Shown: positions 6,738 through 10,935 of the stretch, piece by piece
Layout of the letters: each line of letters opens with the position of its first letter
Numbering within the stretch: position 1 is the stretch's first letter
Source of the DNA: Treponema sp.
GTDB lineage: Bacteria > Spirochaetota > Spirochaetia > Treponematales > Breznakiellaceae
Assembly (NCBI GenBank): GCA_031283505.1
Contig: JAITBO010000013.1
Location: forward strand, 1-10,935
DNA: 10,935 nucleotides
Direction of reading: 5' to 3'
Notes under the pieces: generated by a model
Database searches by the model: none
What the model saw: the letters and a program-made list of their open reading frames with translations, nothing else
Told to the model about the DNA's origin: nothing
Program-made: the position numbers and the translations under genes

Positions 6738-6753
6738 ATAAATTCTTCCCTTT

Positions 6754-7527
6754 TTATATGCCCTGGCCCCGGTCCTGTCTTACGCTGCCGACGATTATGG
6801 CGTGAAGGCGTTGACGGAAATCCTCAGGCAACAACGAAACCAGTTTTTTTGCCTGAAAGATGGAGGCTTCGGTTTCAACCTGATTAAAAAAAAGAATTTT
6901 TCTGCCTATGGCGGCGGTAAAAAGGCTTTTTTCCGTTCCCCCTCCGGTGATTACTTTTACAAGATCTTCGATTTTCAGCGTATCCCCGGCGGCCGCCACC
7001 CCGGTAAGGCCGAGAAAAAAAGGAAGCCGGTGGATAAATTCTTCCGATACCGGCTTACCCAGAGGCCAAAGGGGAAGGACCCCCACTGTGATGGTGGTAA
7101 ACGGCGGAACCACCGGTTCGTAGTCCGCCCAGCCTTTAAGGGGCAGGCCCCGGGAACCGTCGCCTTCGACAAGGACCAGATCGTAAGCCGTGATACGTTC
7201 CGCAAGGTCCTCCGGCGGCAAAGCTTCCAGTTTGCCAGTCATCCGGTTGAACCTGCCCGCCACAGTAACGCCCGGCGGCAGTTCCCCTTCAAGCGGAAAC
7301 ATTTTTACTGTTGTGGTAACAAGAACAGTACGCATCTTCGGCACGGGTTTTTTGCACCCCCCTCTGCATTGATCGGCGGAAGGAGGCGGGGAAGCCGCAA
7401 TATACCGCGCCAAATGCCGGATGAGGGAGGTCTTACCCCCCGAACCGATAACGGTAACTATAGCCGGGCCGATACGGTTTCCGGTCCCGAAAAGTTCCCG
7501 GTCAAACCACGCGACTAGGGATTCCAC
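6754..7527 (-). CDS. yqeC: Selenium-dependent molybdenum hydroxylase accessory protein YqeC
   Basis: A 257-residue cytoplasmic protein. IVTVIGSGGKTSLIRHLA holds a P-loop (GSGGKTS at 28-34). VLVTTTVKMFP follows at about 68-78, then the Walker-B-like YDLVLVEGDGSRGLPLKGWADYEPVVP (115-141) and a later GKPVSEEFIHR. This is the layout of the YqeC family, known from comparative genomics as a marker, with yqeB and selD, of hydroxylases that carry a labile selenium cofactor. Its biochemical step is unproven. The start is a GTG at 7527, inside the DUF3343 gene (13-base overlap), so translation is probably coupled. A Cys- and Pro-rich insert, PPPSADQCRGGCKKPVPKM (about 48-65), lies after the P-loop helix; I am not aware that it is typical. 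It is the last gene of the minus-strand cluster; yqeB is not seen. Confidence 0.88.
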   Translation of the reverse strand: MESLVAWFDRELFGTGNRIGPAIVTVIGSGGKTSLIRHLARYIAASPPPSADQCRGGCKKPVPKMRTVLVTTTVKMFPLEGELPPGVTVAGRFNRMTGKLEALPPEDLAERITAYDLVLVEGDGSRGLPLKGWADYEPVVPPFTTITVGVLPLWPLGKPVSEEFIHRLPFFLGLTGVAAAGDTLKIEDLVKVITGGGTEKSLFTAAIGRKILFFNQVETEASIFQAKKLVSLLPEDFRQRLHAIIVGSVRQDRGQGI

Positions 7528-7784
7528 AGGACAAACCGTTCCGTATTCCCGTCCGCGAAAAGACGCCGGTATATGCCCCTGACGTTTTGGCCCAGCAGTG
7601 TTCCTGCTTCTTCTGCATCTTCGGGATTTACCCGCAGGGCTATGCCGCAGGCCGGACCCAGGCAGTCCGGGATGGGCATTACTTTTACAGCAATGCTGGC
7701 GTTAAGGAGAGACCGTTCCCCCATAATCGCATCATGGGTACTGTGAAATATAAAAACTAATTCCTCCGCGCGTTCATTGTTCAT
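7515..7784 (-). CDS. DUF3343 protein, putative selenium/sulfur carrier-like
   Basis: An 89-residue protein from the ATG at 7784. Upstream codons in the same frame lie inside yedF and are not used. It opens MNNERAEELVFIFHSTHDAI and has PIPDCLGPACGIALRV at 37-52, with Cys41 and Cys46; the second is in the CGIALR motif characteristic of DUF3343. Members have been linked by genome context to selenium and sulfur trafficking, with the conserved cysteine as the presumed carrier residue, but the activity has not been shown to my knowledge. The ATG shares one base with the yedF stop (TAATG) and the 3' end overlaps yqeC by 13 bases, so all three are almost certainly one translational unit. Confidence 0.85.
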   Translation of the reverse strand: MNNERAEELVFIFHSTHDAIMGERSLLNASIAVKVMPIPDCLGPACGIALRVNPEDAEEAGTLLGQNVRGIYRRLFADGNTERFVLWNP

Positions 7785-8374
7785 TATAGGTTGATAAGCC
7801 TTCCCGCTTCTCCCATGGCAGAAGCAATGGCGTACATATTTGTTATGGTACCTACTGCGAGGTTTTCCTTTAACCCGTAAAAATCCAGGCATGTGCCGCA
7901 GCTTAAAACAATGGTTCCCCTGGATTCCAGCTTTTCAAGATCGGCGATAACCGTGGAACCCTGGGTGGTGAGTTTTACACCGGAATTAAAGAAGATTAGA
8001 ATTTCCGGCGGGGCGTCCATTTCTGTAAGGGAATAAATGAACGCTTTGATGAGAATGGCCCCCAGGTCATCGTTACCCTGGCCCATGGTGTTTTTGCCTA
8101 TGGCAACGACAAAGCCGCCCCTGCCCCCGGATGGCGCGGAAGCGGGACCTGCCAAGGGAGTATTGATGATAGATACCAGAATGTTACCATCGGCCTGTTT
8201 TTCAAAAGAAGACGGGCAGCCTAAACCCTGGGCCATCTTCTCAAGATTCTGGCGGCTGACATCGTTATCAACCAAGAGCTTCACCGTTTCACCGGATGGT
8301 GTTTTCCGCAGGGCTTTCTTAGCTTCAATCACCGGAATAGGACAAGGTTTGCCAACTACATTAATGACACTCAT
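7784..8374 (-). CDS. yedF: Selenium metabolism protein YedF (TusA-like plus DsrE-like domains)
   Basis: A 196-residue protein. The start at 8374 is set by AAGGAGA eight bases upstream and by the product beginning MSVINVVGKPCPIPVIEAKKAL. Although the frame stays open to 8506, that extension is the intergenic palindrome region. Residues 1-70 are a TusA/SirA-like domain with the CPxP motif (Cys11), the thiol that in TusA carries persulfide. After a Gly/Ala/Pro linker, residues about 87-196 form a DsrE-like domain containing VLSCGTCLDFYGLKE with Cys159 and Cys162. This two-domain form is the YedF of selenium-using bacteria, usually next to selD, as here. It is inferred to hold or deliver selenium; the acceptor is unknown. 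It is intact and of normal length. Confidence 0.93.
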   Translation of the reverse strand: MSVINVVGKPCPIPVIEAKKALRKTPSGETVKLLVDNDVSRQNLEKMAQGLGCPSSFEKQADGNILVSIINTPLAGPASAPSGGRGGFVVAIGKNTMGQGNDDLGAILIKAFIYSLTEMDAPPEILIFFNSGVKLTTQGSTVIADLEKLESRGTIVLSCGTCLDFYGLKENLAVGTITNMYAIASAMGEAGRLINL

Positions 8375-8470
8375 ACTATTTCTCCTTGAAATACAATGAT
8401 ATAAAGAACTGAGCCGTAGGCTCTTGGAAATCCCGGTCAAAAACCCGGTTTTTCCAGTAAATCCAAGGAA

Positions 8471-8501
8471 GCTGTTCCAAAAACTGAAGCTTTGGAACAG
8501 C
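8471..8501. repeat. 11-bp inverted repeat with IS-end-like wording
   Basis: GCTGTTCCAAA at 8471-8481 is an exact reverse complement of TTTGGAACAGC at 8491-8501, with a nine-base loop. Each arm with its flank resembles GAGNCTGTTCCAAAA, which also occurs at 10851 and 10917. The arms face each other as the two ends of a tiny element would. Confidence 0.65.
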
Positions 8502-8504
8502 CTC

Positions 8505-8554
8505 AACTGTAAAGAGATAGCATGACCAAATGGTCATGCTATCTCTTTACAGTT
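8505..8554. repeat. Perfect 24-bp-arm palindrome between selD and yedF
   Basis: The bases at 8505-8528 (starting AACTGTAAAGAG, ending CATGACCA) are an exact reverse complement of 8531-8554, separated only by AA. In RNA from either strand this would form a very stable hairpin, with the innermost pairs opened to make the loop. No T-run follows on the minus strand, so it is not a textbook intrinsic terminator. It could reduce read-through from selD to yedF, protect RNA ends, bind a regulator, or be a mobile remnant. Confidence 0.85.
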
Positions 8555-8600
8555 CCTAACACATAACGCGCATAATTTGAAGAATAAACAGTATTACTGT

Positions 8601-9659
8601 CTACACTATTAATACCGGGGCGTCTTCCCGTTCAACAACTTCCCCGATAATCGCCGCAACGGGATCATCTATCCGTATGGCATCGCAGAGTTCCTGCGCT
8701 GCTTCCGGAGCAGCCGCTATGAGTAACCCGCCTGAAGTCTGGGGGTCAAAGACAATTTCCCGCATGGCCGGGGACAGGGCGGAAACATCGGCCCTGCTTT
8801 CCATATAAGCGCGGTTTCTCTGTCCCACAGCCGTGGCGTAGAAGTTCTCCGCAAAATTCAGCGCTCCGGGGAGCAGAGGCAGGGAAGCGCCGTCTATGAC
8901 CAGGGTATACGCCTTGCCCGCCATCTCCGAAGCGTGGACCGCCAGCCCGAACCCGGTAACATCAGTACAAGCGTGTACATCCATGCGGCCAGTGGAACCG
9001 TTTAGGGCGATCATCTTTTCCGCCGCCCGCCGGTTAAGCCGTTCCATTGAATCCGTAGCCGTCCTGACCGCCGCCTCATCCGCCTCGCCTGAACGGAGGG
9101 CCGCCATGACCAGGCCCGTACCCAGAGGCTTGGTGAGGATCAGGACGTCTCCCGCTTTACAGGTATCGTTACGGAGTATACGCCGGGGATCGGCGGCGCC
9201 CGTAACCGCAAGGCCGTACTTGGGTTCGTGATCGAAGATGGAGTGGCCTCCGGCGATCACCGTGTCCGCTTCCAGAGCTTTTGCCGCGCCCCCGGCAAGA
9301 ATATCCTTGAGGATGGCGCGATCCAGTTTTTCCGGGAAACAGATCAGATTAAGGGCGAACAGGGGTTTGCCACCCATGGCGTAAATATCGCTTAGGGCGT
9401 TGGCCGCCGCGATTTTGCCGAACAGAAAAGGATCGTTTACCATAGGAGAGAAAAAATCCACCGTAGAAACCAGGGCATATTCATCGTCAATGCGGTATAT
9501 CGCAGCGTCATCCCTGCCGCCGAAACCAACAAGAAGGGCCGGGTCCCGCTTTACTTCAAGGGCGGCAAGGATGTCCGCCAATTCTCCGGGCCCCAGTTTA
9601 GCGCCGCAACCGCCGGACGTACAGTTGGAAAGCAGGCTTATAGGGTACTCCCGGTTCAT
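8601..9659 (-). CDS. selD: Selenide, water dikinase (selenophosphate synthase), Cys form
   Basis: A 352-residue cytoplasmic enzyme that uses ATP and selenide to make selenophosphate, the selenium donor for selenocysteine, selenouridine and labile-selenium cofactors. The N-terminal loop TSGGCGAKLGPGEL holds the catalytic Cys18 and Lys21 (E. coli Cys17/Lys20). The position often taken by selenocysteine is an ordinary cysteine codon here. ATP/metal-binding motifs follow: GRDDAAIY, LVSTVDFFSPMVNDP, AANALSDIYAMGGKPLFALN, AGGHSI and CTDVTGFGLAVHASEMA; VFDPQTSGGLL is near the end. All conserved Asp residues appear present. The ATG at 9659 places the catalytic loop at the normal distance. No ribosome site precedes it; a promoter lies so close that the mRNA may be leaderless. 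First of the minus-strand selenium genes. Confidence 0.97.
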   Translation of the reverse strand: MNREYPISLLSNCTSGGCGAKLGPGELADILAALEVKRDPALLVGFGGRDDAAIYRIDDEYALVSTVDFFSPMVNDPFLFGKIAAANALSDIYAMGGKPLFALNLICFPEKLDRAILKDILAGGAAKALEADTVIAGGHSIFDHEPKYGLAVTGAADPRRILRNDTCKAGDVLILTKPLGTGLVMAALRSGEADEAAVRTATDSMERLNRRAAEKMIALNGSTGRMDVHACTDVTGFGLAVHASEMAGKAYTLVIDGASLPLLPGALNFAENFYATAVGQRNRAYMESRADVSALSPAMREIVFDPQTSGGLLIAAAPEAAQELCDAIRIDDPVAAIIGEVVEREDAPVLIV

Positions 9660-9665
9660 GAAGAA

Positions 9666-9694
9666 AGTATAATACGGCCTTTAACTCCTGGCAA
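9666..9694 (-). promoter_or_regulatory. Candidate selD promoter giving a leaderless transcript
   Basis: On the minus strand, TTGCCA (9694-9689) and TATACT (9671-9666) are separated by exactly 17 bases, a good match to the housekeeping sigma consensus. The -10 box ends six bases before the selD ATG, so transcription would begin at or next to the start codon. No Shine-Dalgarno sequence lies in that interval. An alternative is a promoter further upstream with S1-type translation. Confidence 0.45.
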
Positions 9695-9757
9695 GGTTCA
9701 TGTTATAGACAGGATAGGTTTTACGCCGGAGATAAGGCTGATTTTTCAAAGCGGCGG

Positions 9758-10732
9758 TTACCTGGACCCTTCGGTCCCTGCCAGCTTTACCTTCTCGGTC
9801 AGGATATGCATCAGTTCCGCAAAATCTACCGGCTTTGCAAGATGGCCGTTCATACCGGCGGACATAGCCTGGCTGACATCTTCCTGGTAAGCATTTGCGG
9901 AAAGAGCGATGATGGGTATTATTGACGCATCGGCGCGAGGCAGGCTCCGTATATTTCGGGCAGCATCGTAACCGTTCATGTTCGGCATCAACAGGTCCAT
10001 AAAAATCAAATTGTAATAGCCTTACGGAGAAGCCTTGAATTTTTCTATGGCCTGAACGCCGTCAATCGCCTCGTCAACTGCGGCTCTGGTTTCCGCAAGC
10101 AGTTCATCCAGCACGATACGGTTGATTTCTATGTCCTCGACAGAAAGAATGCGCTTGCCCGAAAGATTCGGTACCGCCGGTTCGCCGGTTTCCTCCAGGG
10201 CAGAAACTTTTTCAAAATTAAGGCAGAAGCTGAAGGCCGATCCCTTTTCGGGAACGCTCTTGACACTGATTTTGCCGCCCATCATCTGAACAAGACTCTG
10301 GGCTATCGCAAGGCCCAGGCCCGTTCCGCCGTGCTTCATGCTGTTGACACTTCCCTGTTCAAAGGGGGTAAAGAGCTTTTCCATCTGCCCGGCTGTCATG
10401 CCTATGCCCATGTCCCGCACCGTAAAAAAGACCTCCGCTCCGGTTTCGGTTTCCCTTTCCAGCAACACGGTAAAATCAACGCTTCCGTCTTCTCTGGTGA
10501 ATTTCACGGCGTTTCCCAGGAGTATGAGGGGAATCCGCATACTTTCCCCCTCCCCCTGGGAGAAAATAACGTTTGTAACCTGCAAAACCACCTGAAGGGC
10601 CACAATGTAAATCGCAAAACCCTGCATACGACCAATGTTCGTTTCCAGTCGTTCGTCCTCAAAACGTCTCCGGTACTTTTCCGGAATTCCAGAGAATCCC
10701 CTGGCGGATGGCTTTTTGCTTGCTTTCGGCAT
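9758..10732 (-). pseudogene. Hybrid sensor histidine kinase / response regulator remnant (internal deletion plus in-frame TAA)
   Basis: From the ATG at 10732 (GGAG about nine bases upstream): a basic, charged N-terminus, then one hydrophobic segment, FAIYIVALQVVLQVTNVIF. This passes within a few residues into a histidine-kinase ATPase domain with LLGNAVKFT (N box), VRDMGIGM (G1), LFTPFEQG (F box) and GGTGLGLAI (G2). The sensor region and the HisKA/H-box phospho-acceptor are missing, which suggests an in-frame deletion near 10540-10560. A receiver domain follows (RILSVEDIEINRIV), but TAA at 10022-10024 interrupts it. The same frame then continues GYYNLIFMDLLMPNMNGYD with the phospho-acceptor Asp, ALSANA and the conserved Lys in LAKPVDF, to a stop at 9758. 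It cannot work as a kinase as read. The signal it once sensed is unknown. Confidence 0.85.
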
Positions 10733-10935
10733 TTTTGGGAACTCCAATAAATCGCATATTAACATGAAAGAAGTGGGAATACAAGAGGCCGTGTAACTCT
10801 GATGATTTTTATATCGCGAATTGTTGCCTTTCAATTTAGGCTATACAAATGAGTCTGTTCCAAAACTAATTGACTGTGTGCTAAACGCACACGGTTTTGG
10901 GAATGTAAAATATCAGGAGCCTGTTCCAAAACTAT
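10733..10935. other. Upstream region of the kinase remnant with repeat copies
   Basis: About 200 bases without a gene I can support. On the minus strand they lead into the kinase remnant. They carry two direct copies of an 18-base repeat and a hairpin, described separately. Confidence 0.5.
10851..10934. repeat. Direct repeat pair GAG(T/C)CTGTTCCAAAACTA, IS-end-like
   Basis: Copies at 10851-10868 and 10917-10934 differ at one base of 18. Between them, GTGTGC and GCACAC form a six-pair hairpin around TAAAC, and CCAAAAC/GTTTTGG can pair outside it. Such GAGNCTGTTCCAAAA words resemble terminal inverted repeats of insertion sequences, but no transposase is present in the window. The second copy runs to the window edge, so an element may continue beyond. 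Confidence 0.55.

Larger units (their letters stand above)
5885..6753. other. Gene-poor decayed stretch with inverted repeats and relic frames
   Basis: There is no intact gene I can support in these roughly 870 bases. The stretch holds a minus-strand frame fragment (5952-6101), an accacgg-type inverted repeat (6196-6318) and another minus-strand fragment (6258-6575). An 8-bp stem lies at 6596-6624 (CCCCGCAA with TTGCGGGG, no T-run after it), and an aaccac-type inverted repeat spans 6668-6737. It lies where the plus-strand and minus-strand gene blocks face each other, a usual place for repeats and dead genes to accumulate. Confidence 0.6.
8375..8600. other. selD-yedF intergenic region rich in palindromes
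   Basis: 226 bases without a gene. Read on the minus strand from selD to yedF, it holds a perfect 24-base-arm inverted repeat, an 11-base-arm inverted repeat, a small GAGCC/GGCTC hairpin (8413-8425 region), and the ribosome site of yedF (8381-8387). I see no clear promoter for yedF and no known riboswitch. Confidence 0.6.

Noticed and set aside
6802..7518. Long plus-strand frame of 238 codons opposite yqeC
   Set aside because: It is the antisense shadow of yqeC; its residue make-up is rich in Arg, Lys and Gly and has no recognisable motif.
8375..8506. N-terminal extension of YedF to 8506
   Set aside because: The extra 44 residues translate the palindrome region, while the internal ATG at 8374 has AAGGAGA and matches the family N-terminus.
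8505..8554. 24-bp palindrome as a standard intrinsic terminator
   Set aside because: No T-run follows the stem on either strand, so it is listed as a palindrome of open function.
8601..9659. SelD as a selenocysteine-containing protein
   Set aside because: The catalytic position is read as an ordinary cysteine codon in an uninterrupted frame, and no in-frame TGA occurs there.
10022..10024. TAA in the kinase as a recoded codon
   Set aside because: Known natural recoding uses TGA (Sec) or TAG (Pyl). TAA plus loss of the HisKA domain is better explained as decay.
1..10935. CRISPR arrays, tRNA or rRNA genes
   Set aside because: No regularly spaced repeats, no tRNA cloverleaf with CCA-type ends and no rRNA-like stretches were seen by eye on either strand.

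Overview
The window reads as a chromosomal segment of a spirochaete, most likely a Treponema-like organism. This is inferred, not proved. YidC carries a large periplasmic domain of the Gram-negative type, yet it sits in an rnpA-yidD-yidC-jag block with a Jag/KhpB protein. A small exported protein after jag resembles a family I associate with treponemes. Main genes are moderately GC-rich, and some start with GTG or TTG.

Layout. (1) Bases 1-3073, plus strand: the 3' end of rnpA, then yidD, yidC and jag, packed as an operon for RNase P protein, membrane-protein insertion and an RNA-binding partner. It closes with a likely intrinsic terminator at 3073-3107. A separate exported protein of unknown role follows (3125-3910). 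(2) Bases 3911-6753: an AT-richer, decayed zone where the two gene blocks converge. It holds a truncated small ORF and a structured element of about 210 bp bounded by inverted repeats (4078-4290). It also holds the wreck of an Old-Yellow-Enzyme/2,4-dienoyl-CoA-reductase-type gene (about 4370-4877), a TetR-type regulator with a damaged DNA-binding domain, a VOC/glyoxalase-fold protein, two more imperfect inverted repeats and unidentified relic frames. (3) Bases 6754-9659, minus strand: a selenium cluster in transcription order selD, yedF, a DUF3343 protein and yqeC. The last three overlap end to start. (4) Bases 9758-10732, minus strand: a hybrid histidine kinase that lacks its phospho-accepting domain and is cut by an in-frame TAA. 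Repeats resembling insertion-sequence ends lie upstream.

How the genes work together. SelD makes selenophosphate. YedF and the DUF3343 protein are candidate selenium/sulfur carriers. YqeC is an accessory protein of selenium-dependent molybdenum hydroxylases. The set therefore points to labile-selenium cofactor chemistry at least as much as to selenocysteine; selA, selB, selC and yqeB are not in the window. The most notable non-coding signals are a 24-bp-arm perfect palindrome between selD and yedF, a selD promoter placed so that the mRNA would be leaderless, and the structured repeat at 4078-4290. I found no CRISPR array, tRNA, rRNA or intact transposase.
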